Shown here: in pieces, positions 1-12,063 of the stretch | Layout of the letters: every line of letters begins with the position of its first letter | How positions within the stretch are numbered: position 1 is the first letter of the stretch | Assembly: GCA_021397845.1 (NCBI GenBank) | Contig: CM038039.1 | Span: 178,348,526 to 178,412,525 of the forward strand | DNA from: Areca catechu | Taxonomy: Eukaryota > Streptophyta > Magnoliopsida > Arecales > Arecaceae | DNA: 64,000 nt | Direction of reading: 5' to 3' | The notes under the pieces: model-generated | Databases searched by the model: none | Told to the model about the DNA's origin: nothing | Seen by the model: only the letters and a program-made list of their open reading frames with translations | Translations under genes and position numbers: made by a program

Positions 1-309
1 GAGCTAGGGACACCCACGAAGTCAGGTCGAACCAAGTGTCAAGCCAAGTTAGACAACTTGTTTGTGTGTGCTTGAGTAGCTGGTGTCTAGGCAAGTGGTT
101 CAGGGACAAGAGCCCGAAGTAAGGTGGGTTGGTTCGCTTACCTTGCCAATTTTAAATTGATGTTTAAGGAAAGTAAAGAGGAACCTCCACCAACCTTACA
201 CTTACCTGGCCAGGTGCCAAGTTACTACTACGATGTTTGTCTTCTTGACCTAACTTTTGGTTTGATCTTCTAAGTCTAGCAAACCCATAACATCTTCTGT
301 TGGGTGTGC
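1..309 (+). other. Leader (5' untranslated part) of element A
   Basis: Non-coding sequence before the gag start. It is closely similar to 16383-16692 of element B, which shows that the window begins partway through the leader rather than at an element end. No ORF or other signal seen. Confidence 0.75.
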
Positions 310-1400
310 ATGTCAACTAGATCAGGAGTCCCTTATCATCCCCATCAATCCCAATCTAGTGAACCCATGGAGAATGATCGTGAGGATCAATTAAAGGTTA
401 TCATGGAACAGTTAGCTAGGATGAACGATAGGTTTGATGAGTTTGAGAACAAATTTGAAACAAGGCTGAGAACCCTAGAAAAGGGCAATATTAGACCATC
501 TGTCAAGCCTAAGTCTAAATCACCTTTTCGCCCTAGGGATTACCCTCATCATGAACCATCCATAGAGGCTGAACCCAGGAGAATTCCCTGTTTTAACCCA
601 GCCCAAGAGTTCGAACCTAGGAGACCCAATCCAGAGATCGTAAACCAGGAAGAAAGGGCCATTAGAAACATCAAGCTAGAAGCCCCTACTTTTGATGGTA
701 GTCTAGATCTTATGGTGTACATAGATTGGGAGGACGACATGGAGCAGTATTTTGACTGGTACATAATGACGAAGAGACGACCACTTTCTTACAACCATAA
801 TTTATTAGACCAATGGTAGAATCTGAGTCAAGGGAACAAGTGTGTGTCTGAATACATCACGAAGTTCGATGAGTATGTCATGCGATGTAATGTCAATGAA
901 TCAACTTTTGTGATGCTATCTAGGTTTAGGGCTAGCTTACACCCAGACATCCAGAGAGAGCTTTACTTTAGAGAGGTCACTGATTTAGAGTATGCTTACC
1001 AAGTTATAAGGAACTGTGAGCATTTTCAGAGGGCTCCCACCTATCATAGACCTGAACACTTTAGGAACCCTAGTCAACTCCCAGGACCTAACCAAGGGTA
1101 TAGTCAAGCCTACCCAAGTCATCCCGGTCCAAACCGACCGGACCCGAGTCGACCCAACCCCAGCTGACCCAATCCGAGCCAAACAAACCTGAACCGACCC
1201 CATTTTAGTAGAGAGGAAAAGGGTAAAGCCATTGGAGTCCAGAGAAGCCCCACTACCCAAAATAGTTGCTTTAGATGTCATAAACATGGACATTATGCTA
1301 GCCAATGCACCTCCACAGCCCTAGTCATAGAAGAGCCAGCTGAAAATGAGATAAAACCCATTGTTGATCAGGAAGGAGAAGTCTATGAGCCAGAGGATCA
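310..1400 (+). pseudogene. gag: Element A gag, broken
   Basis: Gag forms the virus-like particle and binds the element RNA. The start at 310 gives MSTRSG, matching starts in B, F and E; an upstream in-frame Met at 304 is probably not used. Residues after the start are charged, then comes the family motif APTFDG (about 687-704). Compared with gag of E, some 45 residues are missing just before the LLDQW motif. A TAG stop at 817-819 falls right after LLDQW. The frame then continues through a Pro/Arg-rich stretch, another stop near 1165 and a CCHC zinc knuckle at 1267-1308 (Cys-X2-Cys-X4-His-X4-Cys, all four ligands present). The copy is a pseudogene. Confidence 0.85.
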
Positions 1401-1401
1401 G

Positions 1402-4400
1402 TTGCTGGAATGGTATGAGGGAGAGGAAGAACAATTTGAATATGTAGACCTTCTAGGAGTAGTTAGGAGCATCCTTACCCAAAACATAGTGCAAGAAGAT
1501 TGGTGTAGGACAAACATCCTACAAACCTTTGTCAAACTAGTGGATAAGGTGTGCAAAATCATAGTTGATAGTAGAAGCTATGTCAGTGTTATCTCTTCAA
1601 GTACTGTCAAAGCCTTAGGATTGACCCCAGTCCCTCACCCCAACCCTTACAAGGTCTCTTGGATCGATTCAACTTCCATACCCATAAAGTCTAGGTGCCA
1701 AGTCTTGATCAAGTTGCAGTCTTATGAAGAGAAGATTTGGTGTGATGTCCTTTCCATGGGTGTCAGTAGTATTATCTTAGGATGACTTTAGCTTTACGAT
1801 AACGATGCTACTCTTTATGGTCGGACCAATAGCTGTACCTTCAACAACCATGGGAAGAAATTTACTATTAATCCAGTTCAGCCTAAGGACTAGGCTAAAA
1901 GAGGATCAAGTAGCCTTAAGAAAAAGAAGCCTGGAGTTAACATGATCAAGTCCAAGGAATTGGAAAAAGAGATTACTGAGGGAGCCCCAATTTGGATTTT
2001 GGCCACTAAAGAGAGACATGAGCTGACCGAAATAGAGCACCCCCGAGAAGTAGTTAAGGCTTTAGAAGAATTTAAGGATGTTTTCTACGATGAATTACCT
2101 AATCATCTGCCACCTCTTAGGGACATCCAACATGCCATAGACCTAGTCCTAGGAACCACCATACCCAACCTTCCTCATTATAGAATGAACCCCACCGAAC
2201 ACCAGGAATTGTAGAAACAAGTGGGAGAGTTGCTTAGGAAGGGTTTTCTTAGGGAGAGTTTAAGTCCCTGTGTAGTCCTTGCTTTGCAAACCCCTAAGAA
2301 AGATGGAACCTGGAGGATGTGTGTAGATTGCAAGCCATAAACAAAATCATGATAAAATATAGGTTTCCCATCCCTCATTTGGACGATATGCTTGATATGA
2401 TGGCCGTAGCCACTATCATTTCCAAGATAGACCTTAAGAGTTGCTACCACCAGATTAGGAATAAACCCAGGGATAAATGGAAGATGGCTTTTAAGACTAA
2501 GGATGGCCTTTTCGAATGGGTAGTGATGCCTTTTGGACTATCAAATGCACCTAGCACCTTTATAAGGGTCATGACCCAAGTCCTGAAAGAATTTACTGGA
2601 AAATTTTTGGTGGTATATTTTGATGACATTTTGATATACAACAGGACTAAAGAGGACAACCTTTACCATCTTAGGTTAGTCTGCTAGATCCTTAGGAAAA
2701 ATAGCCTTTATGCCAATCCAAAGAAACGTGAGTTCATGATAACAAGGGTTATCTTCATAGGTTTTGTTGTCACCCCAGATGGAGTCTCCACTGATCCTGA
2801 GAAGGTTAAAGCCATAGTTGAGTGGCTGATCCCAACTAGTGTCCATGATGTGCGTAGTTTCCATGGCCAAGCCACTTTTTATAGGAGATTTATTTAGGAA
2901 TTTAGTTCTATCGTAACACCCATCATCGACTGTATCAGGAAGGGAGGCTTCCAATGGAACAAGGCTGTAGAGAAAGCCTTCCTAGAAATCAAAGACAAAA
3001 TGATACAAGCAGCTGTCCTAAGATTACCTGATTTTTCTAAGGTTTTTGAGGTTGCTTGTGATGCTTCGGGAGTTGGCATTAGAGGAGTACCTAGTCAGGA
3101 AAATCACCCCATGGCCTTCTTTAGAGAGAAACTCAATGAGGCCAAAGTTAAGTACTCGACTTATGATAAAGAGTTCTATGAAGTTGTTCAGGCTCTTAGG
3201 TATTAGAGGCATTACCTGTTACCCTAACAATTCATCCTTTTCTCTGACCATGAAGCCCTTTGGTACCTAAACTCCTAGAAAAGATTAAACCCTAGGCACA
3301 CCAAGTGGATAGAATACATCCAGGCCTATACCTTTGTGCTTAAACATCGTGCTGGTATTGAGAATAAGGTAGCTGATGCCCTTAGCCATCGTGCCCTGTT
3401 GCTGAATACCGTTAGGACTGAGGTTATAGGATTTGATCGATTGAAAGAGCAATACAAGACCTGTCCTGACTTTGGTGAGATCTTCCAATCCAAGAAACAA
3501 AAACCATCTAGCGCCCATAGTGAGTACACCCTCTAAGATGGTTACCTTTTCAAGCAAATAGATTGTGCATTCCCAAGACATCTCTTCAAGAATTCTTAGT
3601 TTGGGAAATCCATGCAGGAGGCCTAGCTGGTCACTTCGATAGAGAAAAGACCATCATAGCAGTAAAAGACCAATTATTTTGGCCAAACTTGAAGAAGGAT
3701 GTAGCCAACATTGTTTTTCGGTGCTGAACTTGTGCTGTTGGCAAACAGCAGAAGTAGAATACTAGCTTGTACACTTCTCTGCCTGTGCCTAGTCGCCCTT
3801 GGCAAGACCATAGCATGGACTTTGTTGTAGGATTGCCCAAGACTGCTAGGAAGCACGATTCAATATGTTTAGTGGTTGATAGGTTTCCTAAAATGGCCCA
3901 TTTCATACCCTGCTCCTAGACCCTAGATGCTTCCAATGTTGCCAAGCTCTTTCTCGAGCATGTGGTTAAGTTACATGGCCTTCACAAAACCATAGTGTTC
4001 GATAGGGATATCCGATTCACTAGTTACTTCTGGAAAACCCTTTGCCACTTACTAAGCACAGTCTAAAGTTTTCAACTGCCTACCACCCGCAGACCGATGG
4101 CCAAACTGAGGTAGTCAACCGCAGCCTAGGGATGTTTTATAGGTGAACATACCAGAAACTGGGATCTTCTTTTACCTCTAGATGAGTTTGCCTACAACAG
4201 TTCTGTGAATAGGACCACCGGGAAAAGTCCTTCCGAGATTATAAGTGGTTACATGCCTAATTGACCTCTTGATCTGATTCCCCTACCTATCTATGCTCAT
4301 GTCTCTGAGTCCACCAAATCCTTTGCATAGCATATTAGGGACATGCATAAGGAAATTAGCAAAAAAATTAATCTAAGCAATAATGCATATAAAAGAATGG

Positions 4401-4995
4401 CTGATTCCTGGAAACGAGCCAAAGAGATTGAAATTGGGGATTCTGTAATGATTAGGCTTAGGCCAAAACGGTTTCCACCAGGAACCATTAAGAAACTTCA
4501 TGCTCGTGGAGCTGGCCCCTTTAGAGTGATAAAGAAAGTTGGCCTTAATTCCAACGTTCTTGAGCTACCCTCGTATTATGGCATTAGCTCGACTTTCAAT
4601 ATCTCAGACTTTTCGAGTATAGGGAACCAGCAAACATACCTAGCGAGCCATTTGGGCCTGACCATTCTTTTGAGAGTGAACCCGAACCAGAGTGTCCACC
4701 TAAAATTTTACCTGAGAGAGGTGAGCAGATCGAGCGTGTCCTGGATGACCAAGCTATTACCACTCGGGGCAAAGGTTATCAACATTTCTTGGTCCGATGG
4801 CAAGGCCGACCTGAGTCCGATGACTCGTGGATTACCCGGGACGACTTGCAGCGACTCGACCCCGACCTTCTAGAAGAATACCTTAGCCAAATCAACTCTT
4901 ACTCGATAGAGTCGAGTTCCTCCCACCTCGGGAGAACTGGTGTGGGCACCAGAATCTGACAAAGGCTTCTCAACCCTCTATGGATGTCTAATTAG
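1402..4995 (+). pseudogene. pol: Element A pol: protease, RT, RNase H, integrase, chromodomain
   Basis: Protease lies at 1402-1785 with its active-site motif changed to DSRS (family: DSGS), followed by stops at 1783-1785 and just after. RT spans about 2040-2900; a frameshift near 2330 precedes the YFDD catalytic motif at 2616-2627. RNase H follows (CDASG near 3060). The integrase has a zinc-binding start near 3610, a core with the DFV, DRD and GQTEVV motifs at about 3818, 4000 and 4100, and a GPY/F tail (GAGPFRV) near 4510. The chromodomain is at about 4738-4880 (RWQGRPESDDSW). The frame runs on into the 3' LTR to 4995 with a stop at 4957. Many stops look like TGG or CGA codons turned into TAG or TGA. 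Non-functional. Confidence 0.88.
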
Positions 4996-6547
4996 GGTTC
5001 CAACTTTTCAGGTCTTGTAATAAGGCTTCAAGCCTAAACATTGTAATATTTTAGTTTTGAATTGAGTCTCAAGTGTTTGTGTCTAGTCTTGTACTTTGAC
5101 CAATTTGGTCATGTTGTGTCCTGTACTGAGTCCAGTCCTGTATTGAGTCCAGTCCAAGTCTGTTTGAAGTATGGGTCCAAGCAAGATTGGTCTTGAAGTC
5201 TAGTCACTTTTGAGCCAAGCCATGAAGGAAGCCAACTTAGCTCAGGGGTGCCACCTCTTCATCCTATGTGGTGCCATGTCAACTTGCCAAGTGGGCAGCA
5301 CAATTCAGATTTCTGGATGCCCAAATGGGGGACACAACACTTGATACATTCCGTCTTTCCCTCCCCCCTATGATGCTCTTTTCCAAGTATGGGTGGCCGG
5401 CCAATGGAAGGTCAAAGGAGGTTTGAAATGAGTTCATTGCTTCAAGCCCTCATATCAAGCTTTCTTCCCAAAGTTTGTGGCCAACTATGGAAGGAAGGGC
5501 AAGAATCCATGGGCGCCTCCATCTCCCACTCCCCATATCATGTCTTGTACCAAAGGTGGATGCACAACCAAGGAAAGGAGGAGGACACAAGCCTTTCTAG
5601 AAGCCCCACTTCATGTCTTCTTCCAAAATGAGAAATCAACCTTCCAAGTCGAAGGGCTCCAAGATCCCTCTTCCAAGCCTCAAGTCAAGCCATGCCCAAT
5701 CAAATTCAAAGTCTTGGTCGGCCAAGGTGGAGAAATTTCTGAATTTTGGGGTGCCCCATCAAGGGAAGACTTGTATTTTCATTTGAAATTCAAATTGGGT
5801 CCTAAGGTGCCTATAAAAAGGACCTTACCCCTTCTTTGTAATCCTAATGTTGAGGAATGAAAAAGAACAAGTTTTGAGAGTCATTCTCTTGTTAGTGCCT
5901 TCGTTCCTTAGGAACATCGATCTCCATGAGGCAGCACCTTCGCCTTCGGGCATCGAGAGGTGTGAGGCCTCGAGTTACTATCTCTTCCGCAAATCCATTT
6001 TCCAACTTCGAGTTCAGAGTCCATCGGGATCATCCAACCGGGTGCCAAGTAAGAAGAACTCCATCCACCATCAACATCAACTCTCTTTCCTTCATCTCTT
6101 GCTTTCTTTTGTCGAATTCTAACTCTCCTCATGGATGCTCGTAGGTCCTCCAGGTGCCACAAACATGGAGTCAGTTTCCCTTGCCATCGAGACCTTCGAA
6201 CAGTAAGCCGACGCATCCCCGGGGTTGAAGGCTCGATCATCCAGGCTGCATCCGCCAGAGCGAGTGAACTCTATATCGGGCACTTCAGAGCTTTTGAGGT
6301 TTGCATCCCTAGAACTCCTAAGTAGATATTGACTTGAGAGCTAAGTCCTATGGAGTTTCTCGATCCCGGGGTCCTCTTTTTATCCTTGCTTAGGGGCTAA
6401 TTTACGTGCTAGTAGTTCTTATCATTATAAAATTCCTAGATCTATTCGCTCTTGTCTTCAGGAATCCTTAACTTAATTAAAATCCTAAAAATCACAAAAG
6501 AAAAAAATTCATCTGCATCATCCTAGCATCTAGTTAGTCGTGCATCA
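4938..6547 (+). repeat. 3' LTR of element A
   Basis: Starts TGGTGTGGGCACC directly after a purine-rich tract (4929-4937) and ends CATCA, so it has TG...CA ends. The same start motif opens the LTRs of B, C, H and, reversed, N. The LTR is 1,610 bp. ORFs of up to 127 codons inside it (for example 5477-5860) show no family resemblance and read as chance. No target duplication can be checked because the 5' end is outside the window. Confidence 0.88.
5811..5820 (+). promoter_or_regulatory. TATA box in element A LTR
   Basis: CTATAAAAAG lies 873 bases into the LTR and is followed some 35 bases later by GAGGAATGAAAA. LTRs of B, C and N have a TATA-like site at a similar place followed by GATGAATGAAA, so this is probably the family core promoter. 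Function is inferred from position only. Confidence 0.6.
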
Positions 6548-8056
6548 TGTGTCCTATCAAGAAAGGTAGGGGAAACAAGGATAGATGGTGTAGGTGAGTC
6601 AATGAGGGTATCAGATGGATCTGTAGATAGAACAAGTGTGGATATAGTTGATGTGTCAAGAGGAATAGTATCAAAAGGACAAGGTATGATAGGTGTACAG
6701 GGTAAGTCAGGGCTTTGAAGGGTAGGAATAGCTGTAGAGTTCCTCAGGTCATTAGCAGCATGCACAGTGTCCTGATCCGCTCCTATCTTCGGCTTAGGCT
6801 CCACAATAAACTCATCAATATCAAAATCTCCTGATGAAACATCCTGATCAGCACCCATGTCCGGATCATCTACTAGTGGTGTTGGTGGTGCTGGTGGAGA
6901 ATCCGATGACGGTGGAGGGGAAGATGGTCCACCAGGAGTCAATCTCCACAAAGTAGCCATTACAGTAGCAAACCCCTCTCTCATCTCCTAAAATCTAGTC
7001 CTCATCTCTACATGAATCTAATCTATTCGCTGTCTGATGGTCTACATCTCAGTCTCTAAGTGAGTGATCCTATCCTTAAAAATATCTACTGGAGGTGGCA
7101 CCTCTATATGAGTTGACATAGAAGGCTCGGGCTACATCTCTGGTGAAACTCGTGGTGGCTTAGATGGCCCAGCCTCATATCCATGTGCCTCCTCCTTCTT
7201 AGTTGTAGCATCCTCATCCTCATCCAAGTCGGGTGCCTGTCAAGACACTCTGCACCTCTAGTGACCTTAGTATCTTTGATAACCCATCCGATGCAAAGAT
7301 CTCCCATCATAAGTGTTAGTGTGAAGAAGCTCTCTATACGACTCTCCAACAAGGTTGACTCCATAAGCTCAGAATAATCTTGTAAGTCCAATGCCATGGG
7401 GCAAGCAGAGTCGCCTGCTCGTCGCCGCCTCAATCATCTGGTGCACCATCAATACTGGTAGGTAGATGAGCATCCTCCGAATCAAAGCAACGATAATCAA
7501 GAGCTCTCTCTGTAATGAAATCAAATCTCCCAATCTTCGACAGTAGAATCTGGGCCACAATATGATGGATAAGCCTCATCTCTGTGGATAGCTGTGATGT
7601 GACGACACTAGCTTCCTCACCCAGGTTATTTCTCTCCAAAATGCATCTGAAGCCATTGATTCGATCACTAAGAGAACCAGCAATAGTCCCCCTCATGGGT
7701 ATCTCCCAGATGCCTCTGACCTCTCCGATCCATCCATCACTTCCCCTGGCCAAGGTCCCGTAAAATTGTCTCATTAGGGCCAGGTAGAATCTCTCTCAGA
7801 GAGTACAAAACTGACCAAACTAGCATCTCTCAACTACTCTCCAATCTTGAAATGCTGCTGATCTATAAAATCAAAGTCCATCTACAACGACCTTTGAGGC
7901 CATGCAATCTGCTCATGGGATTGGTGGCGGTCGAGCAAGAACCTCATGCTGCATTGGAGACTTTGTTGGCTGATCATCGTGCCTTGCCTTGGTGCAGCAC
8001 TCCGCACCCTGGAAAACTGAGCGTGGTCTCCTCACAAGCTGCTTCCTAGGCCCCAT
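6548..8056 (-). pseudogene. Env-like protein gene of D2, broken
   Basis: Sireviruses often carry an extra ORF after pol, called env-like; a true envelope function is unproven. Here the start is at 8056 (MGPRKQLVRR), matching the start in D1. A domain with FYGTLARGSDGWIGEV followed by RLIHHIVAQILL and FDFITER lies at 7430-7774; it resembles the plant transposon-protein domain I know as PF20167, assigned from memory. Downstream come a heptad-like segment (about 6950-7080), a proline-rich stretch and an acidic tail near 6800. Frames shift and stops occur at several places. The final codons at 6523-6547 belong to the LTR of A, so the true C-terminus is lost. Confidence 0.6.
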
Positions 8057-8556
8057 TATCTAGAAAATAAGGAAATGCAAGGATGGAGATGGAAACAAGC
8101 TTCGAACCATAGTCAAACCATGAGGAATAAGGAAATAAGAGGGAAAATGGGGTTAATCTCAAATTAAAAATGTTAGAACCCTAAACGGGAACTAACGGAG
8201 GCTGAGGCTCAAAGAGAAGAGGTGTCAGATTAGAGGAAATGGGAGAAAAAAAATTGTTTGCCCTATTTGAATACCGATCTTGCCAGTCAAGTGTTGACTC
8301 ATGGATAAGTGCTAAGTGTCGATACATCGATGTGTCGACACTTCCAAGTATCGACACTTCAGGAAAAATCAGAGAAAATATGGAAAAAATCATAGATAAG
8401 ATCTAGAGAGTTGATTTAAATAGCTAATACTGATTGATCACAAGTTTGAAAGATATTGAGTCAAGAAATTTCAAAGGGAATTCCAAAAGTCATAAAGGAT
8501 GATTGAGACCTAATCAAAAGAATTTGTTGCCACTTAAACCATTGTGGCCTATAGCT
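6548..8556 (-). mobile_element. D2: 3' fragment of a Sirevirus-like Ty1/copia element
   Basis: Read on the minus strand, this stretch matches the region of D1 downstream of pol (44290-45340). It has the same short inter-gene sequence rich in GTGTCGACAC-like motifs (8290-8350, compare 44300-44350) and then the env-like gene. No pol or LTR of this copy is visible. Its downstream end is cut at 6547/6548 by the LTR of element A. The upstream limit at about 8556 is set by the start of unrelated Tat-type sequence and is approximate. Confidence 0.6.
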
Positions 8557-10009
8557 CCGATAAGGTGTTGGGTGTTGCCCTCCTCATTTGGAATCCTGTG
8601 CACATACCTGGTCCTGCAAAAGAAAAAGAGACCCGGGCCGGGGATTCCAGTGAGGGCACTCTGAAGATCAAGTCAATGGGCGATCCAGGGGAACAGATCC
8701 TCCTTGGTGGATCCTAGTGAGGACTCCATGTTTGGAGGTTATTTTTTAGAGAAAAGAATGTGAGAAGGTGGGAAAGGAGCGTCAGCAGAGAAGGAGAACC
8801 CTAGCAAGGTTGGCTGTGTCCATGGATTTCTTTCAATGAATTCCTCGATAGTCTCAGAGCATTTTTTCTAGTTTTGTCTCCCCTTCTATGTGTCAACGAT
8901 TACCTTGCATGCCCCCTGCTTGCTTTCTTGTTGCTTGTTTCTCTTTTTTTTTGGTTAGAGGCCCCTTTTTAGTTTGTTATAGAGAGGCTGTCTTGACCTT
9001 TGAGCTTGCTTCCCAGTTGCTATACTTTTAGGGGAGTCTCAAGGGTTGACATCTGGTAGCATTCGGGAAATGTGCATAAGCTCCCCTTTCTCTCTTCGGG
9101 GCAGGGAGTTATGTCGCTGGCTCTGACATTCTGGTTGGTTGCCATGTTTTTGGAAGCATGGCAAAGATTGGTATACGGGCGAACACCCTAAGGTTTGAAT
9201 CCTCTGGCATGACCTTCTTCTTATGGGTGATGCAGATGGTAGGTTGAGGGATGCTGTGCCTCAAATGGGGCATTCCTTCTCGATCGGTGTAAACTGGGGC
9301 TTGAGCGGATATTGGTGCTCCAGCGAGCCATCTTCCCTCCATAGGCCTCAGGCAACGGGCCACCGCCTGTCAATCATACCATCATAGTGGCAGGGTCTTG
9401 ATGAAGACAACCCCCTTTTCTGCCATGATTTAAATCTTTGTCATCCTCTTTTCTTCGGTTGGTGGTAGTATGAGCTCGACCCCGGTTGGGAGCTGACCTT
9501 GATAGGGGGCTCATTTTGGCTCCTCGCTTGGGTACCATGCTCAAGTGGCACCTCCACCTGTTAGCTGATAGCCATAATCCAGATGGACTACACGTCAGCG
9601 GATACAGCGATATCAGTTGCCCCCCACTCTCGAGCCTAGAAGACGGTATGGCACTTAGGGCATGGAGAGTAATGATCATGCTGACGTGGATTGAGATGTC
9701 TCTTACATTACCGACATCTCTACATGCCTGTGCTTCATTGACCATGCCTTCGCATTGATGGGGATTTTGTGGTGCTCGGCTTTCTGATGGTGGTCATAAA
9801 TGCTTCTCCTGGGTCGATGCGAATCCTCTTGGAATGAAGTGTTCGGGTAACCCGATGCCAATACGTGGCATCTTCTAGCTGGTCTGGTAATTAATGAGGC
9901 ATGTACCTTCAATCGGTATGAGGGAGTGGCAGGATTTGTTCTAGAGAAGTCATCACTTGCCTTTTTAAGTGCAGGTGGGTAGGCCTTTGCAGAGTCTCCT
10001 TCCTTCTTC
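8557..10009. other. Unresolved Tat-type sequence (LTR-like and promoter-like)
   Basis: The sequence changes character at about 8557: GC-richer, with a CCCGGGCCGGGGATTCC block near 8632 that resembles LTR sequence of plant Tat elements as I remember them. Stretches near 9600-9950 contain GACGTGG and TACGTGG boxes and look like the region upstream of the antisense-type gene in 12064-12480. Small ORFs here (84 aa at 9109-9363 and 123 aa at 9374-9745, both minus) match nothing I know. No PBS, PPT or paired LTR was found, so element ends cannot be given. Confidence 0.35.
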
Positions 10010-10074
10010 AATGCTTTTTCTCTTTAACTCTTCTCTCCTGGCTTGTTCCAAGGGAGGGCTTCTGGTGAGATTCA

Positions 10075-10660
10075 GGTCCCTGAACGAAGGGCCAAGAGGC
10101 CGCATGATGTTTCTCCAGGAATGTTTGGCCGGCGTCCTAGCGGGGGCATCCCGGTCAGAGAAGAAGTCTATTGAGCTCGAGATTCTCCTGAAGGAGAAGA
10201 AAGTAGAGAGGCCCTAGGGGCAGAAGAGGTGGTTGCCCGTGTGATGGGAGTAGCCTACCTGCGAACTGCCTGGGTGCGCCTGGTCATGCAATTAAATGGG
10301 GGGATGGCCATGGTCGTAGTCGCCATGGAGGAGGCCATGGTTGCTGCGGTGCTACTGAGAGTGGTCTAACGAGGAGCGGCCGCAGCTGATCTTGCAATCA
10401 CCAAATTTGTGAAATCTAAGAAGGATGGTGCGATTGAGAAGGATGTGTTGCCGTACTCCTTCCTCGGGTGTTCACTTGAGGAAGGGCACCTGCATCCTCA
10501 GGATGAAGGAGCCGATGCCGGGCTCTAGAGACTTGGCAAACTCCTAGGGAGGACAGCACGGTAGAGGCGGATGCATCATTGTGCTCCTTCCTGGGAAGCT
10601 CAGTTGAGGGAGGGACTGGCATACCTCCAGCTACTTCCGGAAGTAGGGTCCATAACTATG
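10075..10660 (+). pseudogene. T2 antisense-type gene, C-terminal remnant
   Basis: The reading contains GVLAGASRSEKKSIELE, then Ala/Val-rich sequence and FVKSKKDGAIEKDV, with several stops and frame changes. It corresponds to the Ala-rich and charged C-terminal part of the T1 antisense gene (38418-38760 minus). After it comes an AT-rich stretch with TTGATCAATGAAGGCTTTTG (10741-10760), like a plant 3' untranslated region. The N-terminal domain is missing: a 5' UTR-like CT-rich stretch at 9990-10060 runs straight into the C-terminal part. The homology is inferred by eye. Confidence 0.4.
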
Positions 10661-11080
10661 GAGGATCCCTTCTTATTTATAACTTAGATCTCCGATAGGC
10701 TTCTTGACCTATCGGGAACCTCTGTAGGATGTAATGGACTTTTGATCAATGAAGGCTTTTGTTTTGACCATTGTGCACTTCTCCTTCTTGTCTTCTTTTC
10801 TTCTTTCTTCTCTTCCTTTTTTTTTTTTTAGTGGCTTCCCAGGGTGTTAAGCATTTACCCTTGGAGCGAAGAACATTGATGCAGCCTTCCACTTCCCTTT
10901 AGCTGAAACATCTTGTATTCCAACTTTACTATCTGGTGTCTTCCTTCCCTTCTTTTCTTTGCTTGAGCTGCTTCGAAGAAGGCCCTCCATGGGCCATGAA
11001 GGACTTACTTCCATAATTTAATTGAGGGGTTTCAGGATTTGAAACCGAGCACCAGGCCATGCGGTGCCCTCCATGGATGT

Positions 11081-12063
11081 ACGCTTTGGGGGAGCTAGCA
11101 TAGCGGGAGAACTCGAAGAGAAATTTGGCTTTTGTTGGAGTCTCGATCTAGGGGAGCCAACCTAGCAGAAGGACTCAGAGAGGAATTTGGCTTCTGCAGG
11201 AGTCTCGACCTGGGGGGAGCCAACCTAGTAGAAGGTGGAGTCCAGCTTCGGCTGGAGTCTCGACTTGGGGTAGCCAACCTACCGAAAGGACTCGAGGAGG
11301 AATTTGGCTTTTGCTAGAGTCTCGACTTGGGGGGAGCCAACCTAGCAGAAGGTGGAGTATGGCGTCGGTTGGAGTCTTGTCCTAGGGAGAGCCAACACAA
11401 TGGAAGGACTTGGAGCAGAATTTGACTTCTACTGGGGTCTCGACCCGGGGGGAGCGAACCGAGCAGAAGTTGGAGTTCAGCTTCAGTTAGAGTATCGACC
11501 TGGGGGAAGCCATCCTAGCGAAAGGACTCAAGGAGGGATTTGGCTTCTGTTGGAGTCTCGACCTAGGGGGAGCCAACCCAGCAAAAGGTGGAGTCCAGCT
11601 TCGGCTGGAGTCTAGACCTGGGGGGAGCCAACCTAGCAAAAGGACTCGAAGTGGAATTCGACTTCAGCTGGAGTCTCGACCTGGGAGGAGATAGCCCAGT
11701 AGATGGTGGAGTTTAGCTTTGGCTGGAGTCTCAACCTGGGGCGAGCCAACCTAGCAGAAGGACTCGAAAAGGAATTTGGCTTATGCTGGAGTCTCGACCT
11801 GGGGGAGTCATCCCAGTAGAAGGTGGAGTCTAGCTTCGGCTGGAGTCTCGACCTAGTAGAGCTAACCCAGTGGAAGGACTCAAAGTGGAATTCGGCTTAT
11901 GCTAGAGTCTCGACCTGGGGGGAGCCAACCTAGCAAAAGGTGGAGTCCGACCTTGGCTGGAGTCTTGACCTGGGGGAAGCCAACCCAGCGGAAGGACTCG
12001 AAGAGGAATTTGGCTTCTACTGGAGTCTCGACCTGGGAGAGCCAACCCAGCGAAAGGACTTTA
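11081..12063 (+). repeat. Tandem array, about 16 units of 52-63 bp
   Basis: The unit core is GTCTCGACCTGGGGGGAGCC, followed by AACCTAGCAGAAGG and then either a GTGGAGTCCAGCTTCGGCTG arm or a longer GACTCGAAGAGGAATTTGGC arm. The two arms alternate irregularly. Units are diverged from one another. Position next to the end of an antisense-type gene parallels the arrays at 37158-38265 in T1, but the unit sequence is different. Long ORFs through it come only from the lack of stops in the repeat. Confidence 0.85.

Larger units (their letters stand above)
1..6547 (+). mobile_element. Element A: degenerate Ty3/gypsy chromovirus, 5' end outside window
   Basis: Gag, zinc knuckle, protease, reverse transcriptase, RNase H, integrase, chromodomain and a 3' LTR follow in the standard chromovirus order. 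The window opens inside the untranslated leader: the first bases match the leader of element B from about 16383. The 5' LTR and primer site therefore lie upstream and are not seen. Coding parts carry many stops and at least one frameshift, so the copy is dead. The GPY/F-type integrase tail and the chromodomain place it in the chromoviruses. A Galadriel-like affiliation is my guess, not demonstrated. The right end abuts a minus-strand copia fragment, which suggests insertion into it. Confidence 0.9.

Noticed and set aside
5389..5860. Plus-strand ORFs of 80-127 codons in the LTR of A, with similar ones in LTR C
   Set aside because: They lie in LTR sequence and show no domain; they recur only because the LTRs are related.
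9109..9745. Minus-strand ORFs of 84 and 123 codons in T2
   Set aside because: No recognisable motifs; they lie in LTR- or promoter-like sequence with compositional bias.
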